Below the pieces are notes generated by a model. The model was not told where the DNA came from and ran no database searches. It saw nothing but the letters and a program-made list of their open reading frames with translations. DNA of 64,000 nt from Eubacteriales bacterium SKADARSKE-1. Lineage in GTDB: Bacteria; Bacillota; Clostridia; Oscillospirales; Acutalibacteraceae. The position numbers and the translations under genes were made by a program. Every line of letters starts with the position of its first letter. Within the stretch, counting starts at the first letter, position 1. Below are positions 37,188 through 47,081 of the stretch, piece after piece. The stretch lies in the NCBI GenBank assembly GCA_030920305.1, contig JARLUB010000005.1, positions 1 through 64,000 of the forward strand, in the 5' to 3' direction.

Positions 37188-37466
37188 ATGTCAATTATCG
37201 ATTTTTTAAATGAAAACGTGTATACACTTTCAATTGCACTATTCTTGATTGGTTTGTTCTTAAAACAAACGCCTAAAATTCCAAATTGGTCTATCCCTTA
37301 TATTTTAAGTGTTTTAGGAGTAATTGCTTGCAACATAATCATGGGAATTGGCATGGAATCTACTATTCAAGGAATAATTGTAACAGGTGTTGCTGTATAC
37401 GTTCATCAGCTAGGAAAACAAGGCTCTGAATTTTTTAACTTATCAAAAACAATAAACTCAAAATAA
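37188..37466 (+). CDS. holin-like small membrane protein
   Basis: A 92-residue protein with three hydrophobic segments: LSIALFLIGLFLKQ, IPYILSVLGVIACNIIMGIG and GIIVTGVAVYVHQLGK. The layout, including the IPNWSIPYIL segment and a short hydrophilic tail, resembles the Hol44-type (holin superfamily V) phage holins. AAAGGAG precedes the ATG. No other phage gene is nearby, so it may be a domesticated holin used for autolysis, spore release or protein export, or an unrelated membrane protein. Confidence 0.6.
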   Translation: MSIIDFLNENVYTLSIALFLIGLFLKQTPKIPNWSIPYILSVLGVIACNIIMGIGMESTIQGIIVTGVAVYVHQLGKQGSEFFNLSKTINSK

Positions 37467-37731
37467 TGAAGAAAGTGCGCAATAAAAACTTATTTATAGC
37501 CATTTTCTTTCCCTTTTTTAACAACCACCCTATTGCAAAAACCTATTCACACTTCCAAGACTTTTTTGCATAATATATATATGCAAACCATTTTTAGTAC
37601 ATAAATATTGAAAGATAAAAGACTTTTTAAATAAAAAATGAATTTTCACTTTATCTAACCTTGATAAAGGAACCTTTCATTTCATCAATCGCACTGTTTA
37701 TGTATCATTAGCTAGTAAGAGGAGTGGTTCT

Positions 37732-38421
37732 GTGTCTTTGGAATTCATTGGTTTAGGTATTCAAAATTTGTTGTTTTTTGTCCTACACTTAACAAGCCCT
37801 GGTTCTTTTCCTCAACCCTTATCTTCAAAAGATGAAAGAAAATATTTAGTAGAAATGAAAAATGGGAACACCTTTGCCCGAAATAAATTAATTGAGCATA
37901 ATCTAAGGCTAGTTGCACACATAATAAAAAAATATTACTCTAGCACCAATGATCAGGATGATTTAGTCTCAATTGGAACAATTGGTTTAATAAAGGCAAT
38001 TGATACCTTCGATATTTCAAAAGGAATTAGGCTCTCAAGTTACGCCGCACGGTGCATAGAAAATGAAGTTTTAATGTTTTTTAGGAACTCTAAGAAAACC
38101 GCTCAAGATGTATCAATGAATGACCCAATAGACACCGATAAAAATGGTAATGCGCTTGTTTTAATGGATGTGATGTCCGTTGAAGATTCAATAGTTGATG
38201 ATTTGGATATAAAAATTAAGTCTGAAAAATTATATAATTACATAACGGAAACTCTACCCGCAAGAGAACAAACTATTATAAAACTAAGATACGGATTAAA
38301 CGGTCGATCACCGCTTACTCAACGCGAGGTAGCAGCCCAGTTAGGTATATCTCGCTCCTACGTATCTAGAATAGAAAAAAAAGCCCTTTCAACACTAAAA
38401 AGGCGCTTTGAAAAAAAGTAA
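37732..38421 (+). CDS. sigK: sporulation sigma factor SigK (pro-sigma-K)
   Basis: A 229-residue sigma-70 family factor. A hydrophobic N-terminal pro-sequence (FIGLGIQNLLFFVLHLTSPG) is followed by PQPLSSKDERKYL, NKLIEHNLRLVAHI, SIGTIGLIKAIDTF (region 2), and REVAAQLGISRSYVSRIEKK (region 4). It directs late mother-cell genes for coat and cortex. The GTG start has AAGAGGAG upstream. The gene is not interrupted by a skin-like element. Release of the pro-sequence would need the SpoIVFB-type protease encoded at 21927-22538. Confidence 0.95.
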   Translation: MSLEFIGLGIQNLLFFVLHLTSPGSFPQPLSSKDERKYLVEMKNGNTFARNKLIEHNLRLVAHIIKKYYSSTNDQDDLVSIGTIGLIKAIDTFDISKGIRLSSYAARCIENEVLMFFRNSKKTAQDVSMNDPIDTDKNGNALVLMDVMSVEDSIVDDLDIKIKSEKLYNYITETLPAREQTIIKLRYGLNGRSPLTQREVAAQLGISRSYVSRIEKKALSTLKRRFEKK

Positions 38422-38546
38422 GTTTTTTGTAAGGCATAGGAATTAGTTTTGTGTTAAAAATATAACACTCTCAGCATTAATATTTATCATAACCACAAAA
38501 CCTTTTCCTAACCTTTAAGACTTATTTAAAACAAAATAAATTTATT

Positions 38547-38580
38547 AACTCGTAATATAACAAAGGCGAGTTTTATTTTT
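38547..38580 (+). terminator. terminator downstream of sigK
   Basis: AACTCG (38547-38552) pairs with CGAGTT (38567-38572) and a T-rich run follows. It overlaps the last codons of the convergent ackA gene. Confidence 0.65.
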
Positions 38581-39781
38581 TTAAGACAACATCCTTTGTA
38601 TCTCTTGCTATTACTAATTCTTCATTTGTCGGGATAACAAAAACTTGAATTTTTGAATTTGGAGTTGAAATCTTTCCTTCTTTTCCCCGAATCAATAAAT
38701 TATTTAATTCTTTATCTATTTCAACACCTAAAAATTTAAGCGACTCACAAACAGCTTGTCTATGCTCTGGTTGGTTTTCTCCAAGGCCTGCTGTGAAAAT
38801 TATAGCATCACAACCATTAAGAGCAGCAGCATAACCTCCAATAAACTTAGCTATTTGATAACGAAGTATACTGTGTGCTAAAATTGCTCTTTCATTACCT
38901 TCGCTCGCAGCGTCTGTAATGTCCCTATCATCACTAGATATACCAGATACACCTAAAAGTCCTGACTTCTTATTTAAAAGGTCATCCATATCTTGAGGAG
39001 ATTTATTTTCTTTCTGTGCAATAAATGTGACAACAGATGGGTCAAGCGAACCACTCCTAGTACCCATCATAAAACCATCTAGTGGTGTAAATCCCATGCT
39101 AGTATCGATAACTTTGCCTTTATTAATAGCACAAATTGAAGACCCATTTCCTAAATGACAAGATATTATTTTTAGGTCTTTAATATCCTTTCCCATAAAT
39201 TCTGCACAACGATCACTCACATAGCGATGAGACGTACCGTGAAATCCATATCTGCGAATTTGATATTTTTCATAATATTCATATGGAATAGAAAAAATGT
39301 AGGCCTTTTGCGGCATTGTTGAGTGAAATGCTGTATCAAACACCGCAACTTGTGGAACATCTTTGCCAAACGTTTCAATACATGCATTAATTCCTTGAAG
39401 ATTTGCAACATTATGTAAAGGCGCTAAAGGAATAAGTCTTTTTATTTCATCTATAACTTCATCATTTATCAACGTAGATTTTGTAAATTTAGATCCACCT
39501 TGTACAACCCTGTGACCTATTGCACAAACCTCATCAATTCTATTTATAACACCATATTCCTTATTTAACAAAGCATCTTTTACTTGAGAAAAAGCTTCCA
39601 TATGGTTTTGCATTTTAGCTTCTATTTTTTTATTTAAACCATTTAATGTTTTATAAGTTAAAAAACTTCCATCAAGCCCTATTCTTTCACAGTTACCTTT
39701 TGCCATGACTTCTTCTGTTTTCATATCAATTAATTGATATTTAAGTGATGAACTTCCAGCATTAATTACTAATATTTTCAT
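38573..39781 (-). CDS. ackA: acetate kinase
   Basis: A 402-residue enzyme converting acetyl-phosphate and ADP to acetate and ATP, a main energy step in fermenters. Motifs: NAGSSSLKYQL at the N-terminus, FDTAFHSTMP, GFHGTSHRYV, HLGNGSSICAI and MGTRSGSLDP. No pta gene adjoins it. Own promoter upstream. Confidence 0.97.
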   Translation of the reverse strand: MKILVINAGSSSLKYQLIDMKTEEVMAKGNCERIGLDGSFLTYKTLNGLNKKIEAKMQNHMEAFSQVKDALLNKEYGVINRIDEVCAIGHRVVQGGSKFTKSTLINDEVIDEIKRLIPLAPLHNVANLQGINACIETFGKDVPQVAVFDTAFHSTMPQKAYIFSIPYEYYEKYQIRRYGFHGTSHRYVSDRCAEFMGKDIKDLKIISCHLGNGSSICAINKGKVIDTSMGFTPLDGFMMGTRSGSLDPSVVTFIAQKENKSPQDMDDLLNKKSGLLGVSGISSDDRDITDAASEGNERAILAHSILRYQIAKFIGGYAAALNGCDAIIFTAGLGENQPEHRQAVCESLKFLGVEIDKELNNLLIRGKEGKISTPNSKIQVFVIPTNEELVIARDTKDVVLKK

Positions 39782-39840
39782 TTTTACCCCCGCAAGTTTT
39801 ATTGCTATATCGATATACTAACTTTATAGCTATAATGTTT

Positions 39841-39869
39841 ATAATATTACAATATAAAACATTTTTCAA
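39841..39869 (-). promoter_or_regulatory. ackA promoter
   Basis: Minus-strand TTGAAA (39864-39869), 17-base spacer, TATTAT (39841-39846), 60 bases upstream of the ATG. Confidence 0.65.
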
Positions 39870-40025
39870 GCTTGATCTTTCAACACTTAATTCATTTTGC
39901 ATTATCTGCAAAAAATTGCTTAAAATACTTATTTTTCTTCGCCCGTTTTGGTGATAAAAAATTCAAGCTATACTTAGTGCACTAAAATTACCAGCGCCAG
40001 CTTTACCGTTAGATACTATAAAAAA
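39870..40025. other. intergenic region upstream of ackA
   Basis: Apart from the ackA promoter and the terminator at 40026 I see nothing defined in this stretch. Confidence 0.45.
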
Positions 40026-40055
40026 ATAAAGTTCCCAAAAAACTGAGAACTTTAT
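40026..40055 (-). terminator. terminator of the 113-residue Cys protein gene
   Basis: ATAAAGTTC pairs with GAACTTTAT, and on the minus strand TTTTTT follows. Confidence 0.75.
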
Positions 40056-40097
40056 AAAAACAATTATAATATTTTATGGCATAAAAGTTGTATTAAA

Positions 40098-40439
40098 CTA
40101 TTTTGGCGACCATAAGTCCCCACAAGTTTCATCAACGTCAGGAAAGTCTTTGCAAATATCCTTGTCACTTACTTTTAAACACTCTATAATTGGTTTTTCC
40201 ATCAAAGCCTTTGCACCAAATTCAACACAAACTTCCATACAAACTTTTTGCTTTATTTTAAATCTACATTTATCATCAATTGGACCCATCTCTGGTTTCA
40301 CATGAGGTTTTCCATAGCAATGAGTTTTAGTTGAAACAACTTGTACAAAAGGTTCTACTGTTATAGGTGCACTCACCTCTGCTGATTGATAACCTACCAC
40401 ATGTCTACACTTATCATGAAACTTTTCAGTCTCTGGCAT
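40098..40439 (-). CDS. unrecognised 113-residue cysteine-containing protein
   Basis: A soluble protein without signal peptide and with nine cysteines spread along its length. The central part (APITVEPFVQVVSTKTHCYG, then CRFKIKQKVCMEVCVEFGA) alternates hydrophobic residues like a beta sandwich. I recall similar small proteins in other spore-forming clostridia, where they are hypothetical; a spore surface role is only a guess. The start is ATG 40439 with GGGGTGG upstream. Single-gene unit with its own terminator. Confidence 0.7.
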   Translation of the reverse strand: MPETEKFHDKCRHVVGYQSAEVSAPITVEPFVQVVSTKTHCYGKPHVKPEMGPIDDKCRFKIKQKVCMEVCVEFGAKALMEKPIIECLKVSDKDICKDFPDVDETCGDLWSPK

Positions 40440-40612
40440 CAATACCCACCCCGTTCTTTTATAATATTGGATTTAAAAAACATAGTAGCTATATTCCAGA
40501 GTATGTAAAGCCTATAAGATATGTGATTAAAAAACTGTATCTCAAAATATCACTTTTATGGTTGAATTTATATTTTAAAGCCACTTGACAACTAAGCTTA
40601 TGTGCTTTTATT

Positions 40613-41632
40613 TTAAGCAAAAGTATCCATAGTTTCAAAGTAATCATTAATATTATAAGATGGTGAAAACTTTTCCTCGCTAATATATTTAGTTTTCATT
40701 GCTCTTTTTTCTTCTTTTGCCATCTCTAAACTTTTAATGCCCGAATTGTGCCAACGTCTGATAATACTATCTATATAATTTAAAATATATTTACCTTTTG
40801 CATCTATACACCTATCATATGCCTCTTTTATGAGTTCCTCTGACATATTCCATTCATTAAACCAACGACAAGCCGCTTCTTCTTCCTTACTAGTAGGTGA
40901 ACGTTTTTCTATGCCTAATGTTCTTTGAATCACATTCCAAGCTTGTTTACTTTTTTCAAGCATACGGATTTTTTTCTCGGCTTTTTCCACCGTATCTATT
41001 TCCTCATACCCCCATGATATGGCAACCTTTTCTATGTACTTCATGCTACCTTTACCAGAACTTACTGCATATTGTATTAACATTAAAATAACATCAATTG
41101 GCAATCCGTCAGTGTCATGTAACATAAGCAATGTAGATGAATCTGCATTTGAAATAGGCCTTGATAATATAATTTGAGCTTCTTGCATTAAATAATTTAT
41201 TTCTGGTGATGAATTAATTCTTTCTGCAACAAATATAGGATCAGGCTTTTGTACTCTTGAAATTTGCCGGGGTTTACTATCAATAATTTGTGGTGGCTGC
41301 TGCATAGCAGAATTTATACACCCGGTGGATTTTGTTACAACTTCTTGTTTTTCTATAGCTTTTTTCTCTAAATTAAAAGGAACAACAACTTCATCCAATA
41401 GATTTATAAGTTTTGTTTCTACCCAATACCCCATTGCATCCTTAACATCAGCAGTTGACATGGAAAGTGCCTCTGCTATATCATCAGTAGAAAGGCTACC
41501 ACCAGCGTGCCTTAATATAAAAAGTAAAACTTTTAGCTGTGCTGAACCTGCAAGTCTTATATGCTCATCCACAACTAAACTTGGCACTGCAAAAACAGAA
41601 TTCCAACTTCCAAGATTAATTGATAAACTCAT
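40613..41632 (-). CDS. DnaD-domain replication initiation protein
   Basis: A 339-residue protein. The N-terminal winged-helix part (about 20-85: AQLKVLLFILRHAGGSLSTD) is followed by a Gln/Lys-rich linker and one or two DnaD/DnaB_2-type domains (about 130-310), ending in the signature ILNYIDSIIRRWHNSGI (compare YxxxILxxWxxxG). Members load the replicative helicase with DnaA in Firmicutes. No dnaC or dnaI is adjacent. AGGTG precedes the ATG. Confidence 0.85.
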   Translation of the reverse strand: MSLSINLGSWNSVFAVPSLVVDEHIRLAGSAQLKVLLFILRHAGGSLSTDDIAEALSMSTADVKDAMGYWVETKLINLLDEVVVPFNLEKKAIEKQEVVTKSTGCINSAMQQPPQIIDSKPRQISRVQKPDPIFVAERINSSPEINYLMQEAQIILSRPISNADSSTLLMLHDTDGLPIDVILMLIQYAVSSGKGSMKYIEKVAISWGYEEIDTVEKAEKKIRMLEKSKQAWNVIQRTLGIEKRSPTSKEEEAACRWFNEWNMSEELIKEAYDRCIDAKGKYILNYIDSIIRRWHNSGIKSLEMAKEEKRAMKTKYISEEKFSPSYNINDYFETMDTFA

Positions 41633-41805
41633 TAATTTTTAACACCTCATATAATAAAATTGTTGTTCCACAAACAATGTGGGACAATAAAGTTAAAAAG
41701 CAAAGTGGCACAAGTTTTAACCTTGAAGTAAAATTTCTAATTGAGGATTTGTACCTCTGCTTTAAAACTTGATACAAATTACTTAACATTTTATAGTTAG
41801 TCTTT

Positions 41806-42711
41806 TCATATAAACTCTCGAAGTAAAGAGTCCTTTGGCACCAAATTTTCATTAATCCAATTAAATTGTTTTAATTTATCAGAAAAAGTGTTCATATCAA
41901 TCTCTTTTGGAACTGATTTCATAAGGTCTAGCGCTTCTCTTGCCATCACACAAGGTTCATAGGCATGAAGTGAATTTATGCTTATATCTGCAAATTTTCT
42001 AAGTGGTCTCACATATAATTTTTCACCCCTTGAAACATTTTGCCACATAAGAATAGTTCTAGCTGGTAAAGTATATCTATATTTATAATCTCTTTCAATT
42101 CTTCTCATAAGTCTAATAAATTTAGGCGGAAAAAATACTCCTTCTTCATCCCTTATTCCACCCTTTACGTTAATATAAATTTTTATAATGCTTTGTTGTG
42201 CTAACCCTTCTGTAATAGCAGGACTAATAGCATGAAGCCCCTCCATTATTAAAACGCCACCATCAGGTAACTTTATATTCTCCTTTTTTTTTGAAGGAGC
42301 CATTTTAGAAAAATCATATGTAGGTATTGTTGTATTACCTATTTTTATAATTTCCAAAAGACATTTTTTTATTTCATTTACATCAAGCCCATCTATAGAC
42401 TCAAAATCTTTAGTGCCATCCTCTAACCGTGGTACTTTTTTTATTCCTTGATAAAAGTTATCAAGTGGTAAAATTTCAGCCCATATTCCAGCTTTCTCTA
42501 GATATTTACAAAGCATATTAGCAAAAGTAGTTTTTCCGCTCGATGATGGGCCTGAAACCAATATTATTTTACAGCTATTCTTTCTTTCTAAAATATACTC
42601 AATAGTTTTCTTTACTTTATTTTTAAAAGAGTCTTCAACATAATTTATAAGATAACTAGGATCATTCAAAGCCAGCTTATTAATTTTCTCTAACATCCAT
42701 TTTTCTTCCAT
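41806..42711 (-). CDS. uridine kinase-like nucleoside kinase
   Basis: A 301-residue P-loop kinase of the Udk/PRK family. Walker A GPSSSGKTTFA (about 52), LPLDNFYQGI, TYDFSKMAPSKKK and MEGLHAISP are present. The common clostridial relative carries an N-terminal TGS plus threonyl-tRNA-synthetase-like half, absent here. The start is ATG 42711 with AAGGGG upstream, after the hemZ stop. Confidence 0.85.
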   Translation of the reverse strand: MEEKWMLEKINKLALNDPSYLINYVEDSFKNKVKKTIEYILERKNSCKIILVSGPSSSGKTTFANMLCKYLEKAGIWAEILPLDNFYQGIKKVPRLEDGTKDFESIDGLDVNEIKKCLLEIIKIGNTTIPTYDFSKMAPSKKKENIKLPDGGVLIMEGLHAISPAITEGLAQQSIIKIYINVKGGIRDEEGVFFPPKFIRLMRRIERDYKYRYTLPARTILMWQNVSRGEKLYVRPLRKFADISINSLHAYEPCVMAREALDLMKSVPKEIDMNTFSDKLKQFNWINENLVPKDSLLREFI

Positions 42712-42721
42712 ATAAGCCCCT

Positions 42722-44200
42722 TCAAAGTTTGTCATAAAACATCAACACCTTATCTTTTCGAAAAATAATCTCATCAAATCGAGTTATATATTCATATGCA
42801 AATTTAAAATTATATACTCTCTCTATGTAGTCACTGTATGGATCTTTTAACTTTGTAACCCCACCAGCCCCACAAGAAATAACACTATGTGTTTCTTCCA
42901 TTATATGTATATTATAATAATTTTCAAAATTTTCCTTTGCCCAACCTATGTTTTCAAAATTACCTAACATTTTGCTTTGCCTATATAAATAATAAGGAAA
43001 ATAGTTATTTTGATAAAGTTGAGTATTTGCAAAATCTAACATGTTTGATACTATTTCAGCCTGCTTATTTTTTAAAGAATTTTCTTCACGCATCAAGCTA
43101 GCAGCTCTTTTTATTGCCAATGTATGAATTGTAATGTTTTCAGGATTTAATTTACAAACTTTCTCTAGAGTAAAAACAAAATCATTATAAACTTCGCCCG
43201 GAAGTCCAACAATTAAGTCCATATTTATATTTTTAAACCCACATTCTCTTGCCATATTAAAAGCTTCTATTGCCTGGTTTGCTGTATGCCTTCGCCCTAT
43301 TTCTTCAAGCGTTTTATCATTTAAAGTCTGCGGATTTATACTAAGCCTTGTTACCTTTAAAGCCTTCAATACTTTTAATTTTTCTCTTGTTATAGTATCT
43401 GGTCTACCTGCTTCAACTGTGAATTCTCGGCAAGTCTTCATGTTAAAACTAGAATATATTTTCTCAATTAAAATCTTCAGTTCATCTGCATTTAAAGTAG
43501 TAGGCGTTCCTCCCCCAATATAAACTGTCTCTAACTTTAAGCCTAACTTTTCAATAATCATACCGGTATATTCAAGCTCTTTTAATAAAAACATTAGGTA
43601 TTCTGGTATAAGCTTATTTGACTTTTCAACTGATTGCGAAACGAACGAACAGTACGAGCATCTAGTTGGGCAAAACGGTATTGAAACATATAAACTAAAT
43701 GATTTTGGAGTTGATAGATCTAAAATTTTCTTTTGTACATTAGCTATATTAAAACTCAACTTAGCTTTTTGGTCTGACACCAAAAGTTTTTCTTTAAAGT
43801 AATTTAACGCCTTTTCAGCACCTAATTCATTTAGTAATTTTCTCATGAGTTTTATTGGTCTAACCCCTGTAAGAATTCCCCATGGTGGTAAAATGCCAGT
43901 AGCTTTACATAAAATATTAAATAATAATACCGCCAATACTCTTTCACACTCAGACTCGTAATTTTCTCTTACCTTTTCAACATTGCCTTCCTGAAAATAA
44001 TCGGTCGAATTTATTTTAGCCCTTACAATTAAGCTGCTTTTATTCTCTTTTTCTATTATTTCTGTGCATATATAATCATTTAAAGGTTCTATTACCTTCT
44101 TACATGTTTTTACAATTATCTTTCTATATGGAAAAAATACACGACACAAATTTTCTATTTCATAATGAAACTTATGATTTTTAATATATATTACTATCAT
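42722..44200 (-). CDS. hemZ: HemZ-type radical SAM protein (coproporphyrinogen dehydrogenase family)
   Basis: A 492-residue radical SAM enzyme. The cluster-binding motif is CPTRCSYC (CxxxCxxC), preceded by SLYVSIPF and followed by YIGGGTPTTL and the HemN-like GLPGE. A roughly 160-residue N-terminal extension with LPPWGILTGVRPIKLM is typical of HemZ. HemN relatives oxidise coproporphyrinogen III; the true substrate of HemZ in anaerobes is unsure. It overlaps the MBL gene by 20 bases. AAAGG precedes the ATG. Confidence 0.9.
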   Translation of the reverse strand: MIVIYIKNHKFHYEIENLCRVFFPYRKIIVKTCKKVIEPLNDYICTEIIEKENKSSLIVRAKINSTDYFQEGNVEKVRENYESECERVLAVLLFNILCKATGILPPWGILTGVRPIKLMRKLLNELGAEKALNYFKEKLLVSDQKAKLSFNIANVQKKILDLSTPKSFSLYVSIPFCPTRCSYCSFVSQSVEKSNKLIPEYLMFLLKELEYTGMIIEKLGLKLETVYIGGGTPTTLNADELKILIEKIYSSFNMKTCREFTVEAGRPDTITREKLKVLKALKVTRLSINPQTLNDKTLEEIGRRHTANQAIEAFNMARECGFKNINMDLIVGLPGEVYNDFVFTLEKVCKLNPENITIHTLAIKRAASLMREENSLKNKQAEIVSNMLDFANTQLYQNNYFPYYLYRQSKMLGNFENIGWAKENFENYYNIHIMEETHSVISCGAGGVTKLKDPYSDYIERVYNFKFAYEYITRFDEIIFRKDKVLMFYDKL

Positions 44201-44834
44201 TTAAAGCCTTTCTTAAATAAGGGTTATTCTTTTTTTCACATTCTAAACTTGACATATCGCCATGCCCTGGATATATAATATAGTTTTCCTTAAGCTCACC
44301 TATTCTTTTTAAAGAATTAGCCATTTCCTTTATATTAGCAGACTTTAAGTCAGTTCGACCCATAGTGTTTTTCATTAAAGTGTCACCAGTAAATAAATAT
44401 TTATCACAAATATAACAAGCTCCACCTTTAGTGTGGCCTGGGGTGTGCAACATTTTTATTCTTGTTTTGCCCAAATTAATTATGTCGCCATCATTTAAAA
44501 CAAGGTCTGCAGTAAATGGTTCTAAAGCCTTAGGACCAAAATCATGGCATAAATTTAAAGATTTATCAAATATAAAATCTAGTTCATTTTTATTTATAAC
44601 GACCTTTGCATTTGTAAGATCTTTATACCTTTTTACTTTTCTTATATGATCAAAATGACCATGCGTTAAAATAATATATTCAAAATTTTCAGAACCTAAA
44701 TCCTTTATTGTCTTGTCAAGAGCTGCTGAAATTCCGCCTGGATCAATAATTGCCATTTTTTTAGTAGCACTGTCTTGTATCACGTAACAATTAGTTGACA
44801 AAGCTCCTACTCTATATGTTTTAACTAACGACAT
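44181..44834 (-). CDS. metallo-beta-lactamase-fold hydrolase (glyoxalase II-like)
   Basis: A 217-residue MBL enzyme. The metal motif is LTHGHFDH, followed by HTPGHTKGGACYI and YPGHGDMSS; Asp in FTGDTLM completes the binuclear site. N-terminal NCYVIQDSATKKMAIIDPGG is typical. Substrate unknown. In Firmicutes this family often lies between rel and hemZ, as here. Confidence 0.92.
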   Translation of the reverse strand: MSLVKTYRVGALSTNCYVIQDSATKKMAIIDPGGISAALDKTIKDLGSENFEYIILTHGHFDHIRKVKRYKDLTNAKVVINKNELDFIFDKSLNLCHDFGPKALEPFTADLVLNDGDIINLGKTRIKMLHTPGHTKGGACYICDKYLFTGDTLMKNTMGRTDLKSANIKEMANSLKRIGELKENYIIYPGHGDMSSLECEKKNNPYLRKALNDSNIY

Positions 44835-44888
44835 AATTTAAACCTTCTTATTATAGTAATTTTTATTTGTGAAATAAAACCCTCAAAT

Positions 44889-47075
44889 TTATACTCTAGT
44901 GACAGATATTATCTTATTTGACTGCAGCACTTTTGATATTATTAAGTTTAAATGTTGAGTGTTTTTTACTGTTAAAGTTGCATATATCACAGCTTTATTG
45001 TTTTTTGTCTGAGTAGAATTCAATGCATGAATAGAAACATTTAGACTTGAAAACAATGATGTAATTTCTGCTAAAAGCCCTGTAAAATCATTTGCTACTA
45101 TTTTAATGTTAGCTCTAAATTCCTCTTCATTCACTAACCAATGTACCTTTACCCATCTTTCAGGTTTTGATGAGTTTTCTATATCAATAGGAACATTTAA
45201 ACAATTTTTTTTATGAATAGATACGCCATAGCCTCTTGTTATAAATCCTACTATTTCATCACCCGGAATTGGGTTACAACACTTAGAAAACCGAACAAGA
45301 CAATTATCTATTCCTTCAACAACAACACCTTTTTGAACTTTTTTCCTTTGAGAAATAGGTTTTTCTTTAATTTCTATAGGTTTATCTAATTTTCTTATTT
45401 TTGAGTACTCTAACTTTATTTTCGGGGCTATCCGCCAAAGTTGAATCCCACCATAACCTATAGCTTCATATAATTTATCAGTTGATTCACAACGCTGTTT
45501 TTTTGCTATATTTTTAAGCAATTCCTTCACTTCGCCAGTAGATAATTCCATGCCCATACGACGAATTTCTCTTTCTAGTTCAAGCCTTCCATTTGTTATA
45601 TTTTCTTCGCGTCTTTCTTTTTTAAACCACTGCCTTATCTTATTTCTAGCTTCACTAGTTTTTACTATATTAAGCCAACCACGACTAGGTCCTTTGTCCT
45701 TTTCTTTAGTTGTTAATATTTCAATTATTTGCCCGGTCTTTACCTGAAATTCAAATGGGACTATTCTTTTATCTACTTTAGCGCCTATCATATGATTACC
45801 CACTTCGCTATGAATAGCATAAGCAAAGTCTATAACCGTTGCACCCAAAGGTAAGTTTATAACATCTCCTCTAGGTGTTAGCACAAAAACCTCTTCCGGC
45901 ACTAAATCAGATTTAATAGTTCTCATCAAATCAATTGCATCTTCTGAATCAACTTGATTTTCTATCATATTTTTTATCCAGGAAAGTTGCTGTTCAAAAT
46001 CTGTTTGTCCTCCTTTTAGGCCTAACTTATATTTCCAGTGTGCTGCTATACCGTATTCAGCCGTTCTATGCATCTCCCAAGTCCTTATCTGGACCTCAAA
46101 CGGTATGCCATCGCGTCCTATAACTGTTGTATGAAGTGACTGGTACATGTTGGGCTTTGGCGTCGATATATAATCTTTAAATCTATTTGGAATTGGCGTA
46201 AATGCATCATGAATTATACCCAATGCATTGTAACAATCATTTACGGTATCGACTATTACTCTAACAGCATATATGTCATAAATTTCTTCCATTAAACAAT
46301 GTTTAACAAACATTTTTCTATATATGCCGTTTATACTCTTAACTCTACCTTCGAGGTGAGCTTCAGGTATAAAGGGTATTAATTTTTCTTTTAATGTTTC
46401 TTTAATAGAATTTATAAATTGCTCTCTCTTTATTTTCTTTAAATTAAGTGCTTCTTGTATTTCTTTATAAGCTATTGGATCAAGATACTTTAAAGATAGG
46501 TCTTCAAGCTCTTCTTTTATTGTTCTAATTCCTAATCGATGAGCAATTGGCGCATAAACTTCCATATTTTCACGAGCTTTATCGCGACGCTTCTGAGGAT
46601 CCATGCACTCTATTGTTCTCATATTGTGAAGTCGATCCGCTAGTTTAATAATAATTACCCTTATATCTTCAGACATTGCAATTAACATTTTTCTAACATT
46701 TTCAGCTTGCTGTTCCTCTTTTGAAGAGTATGGTATTTTGCCAAGTTTAGTTACTCCATCAACTAAATTGGCTATATCAGGACCAAAACTTTTTTCAATA
46801 TATCCTAGCGAAACATCTGTGTCCTCTACAATATCATGAAGAAGTGCTGCTACAATTGATTCTGTATCCATTCCAAGTTCTGCTAAAATACATGCAACCG
46901 AAGTTGGATGCAATATATATGGTATTCCAGAAACTCTTTTTTGACTTTCATGAGCAGTGAGAGCTAATCTATACGCTTTATCTATTAAATCCATATTAAA
47001 GTCATAACCATTTTTATTTAACAACTCAATCAATTGTTCATAATTCTTATAAAAAGATCTTCGAAGCCCTTCCAT
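44889..47075 (-). CDS. rel: bifunctional (p)ppGpp synthetase/hydrolase
   Basis: A 728-residue stringent-response enzyme. The HD hydrolase domain contains YILHPTSVACILAELGMD, LLHDIVEDTDVS and KLADRLHNMRT; the synthetase domain has KPNMYQSLHTTVIGRDG; then TGS (about 390-450: FVLTPRGDVINLPLGATVIDF), a Zn-finger-like helical part with CCNPIPGDEI and HKKNC, and a C-terminal ACT domain (about 655-728). Both catalytic domains look intact, so it should make and destroy the alarmone. Its ribosome site lies in the end of recJ, six bases away. Confidence 0.96.
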   Translation of the reverse strand: MEGLRRSFYKNYEQLIELLNKNGYDFNMDLIDKAYRLALTAHESQKRVSGIPYILHPTSVACILAELGMDTESIVAALLHDIVEDTDVSLGYIEKSFGPDIANLVDGVTKLGKIPYSSKEEQQAENVRKMLIAMSEDIRVIIIKLADRLHNMRTIECMDPQKRRDKARENMEVYAPIAHRLGIRTIKEELEDLSLKYLDPIAYKEIQEALNLKKIKREQFINSIKETLKEKLIPFIPEAHLEGRVKSINGIYRKMFVKHCLMEEIYDIYAVRVIVDTVNDCYNALGIIHDAFTPIPNRFKDYISTPKPNMYQSLHTTVIGRDGIPFEVQIRTWEMHRTAEYGIAAHWKYKLGLKGGQTDFEQQLSWIKNMIENQVDSEDAIDLMRTIKSDLVPEEVFVLTPRGDVINLPLGATVIDFAYAIHSEVGNHMIGAKVDKRIVPFEFQVKTGQIIEILTTKEKDKGPSRGWLNIVKTSEARNKIRQWFKKERREENITNGRLELEREIRRMGMELSTGEVKELLKNIAKKQRCESTDKLYEAIGYGGIQLWRIAPKIKLEYSKIRKLDKPIEIKEKPISQRKKVQKGVVVEGIDNCLVRFSKCCNPIPGDEIVGFITRGYGVSIHKKNCLNVPIDIENSSKPERWVKVHWLVNEEEFRANIKIVANDFTGLLAEITSLFSSLNVSIHALNSTQTKNNKAVIYATLTVKNTQHLNLIISKVLQSNKIISVTRV

Positions 47076-47081
47076 GTAATA

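Noticed and set aside
41616-41852. Minus-strand 78-codon frame between the kinase and dnaD-like genes
   Set aside because: Overlaps both neighbours, no ribosome site and no recognisable protein features.
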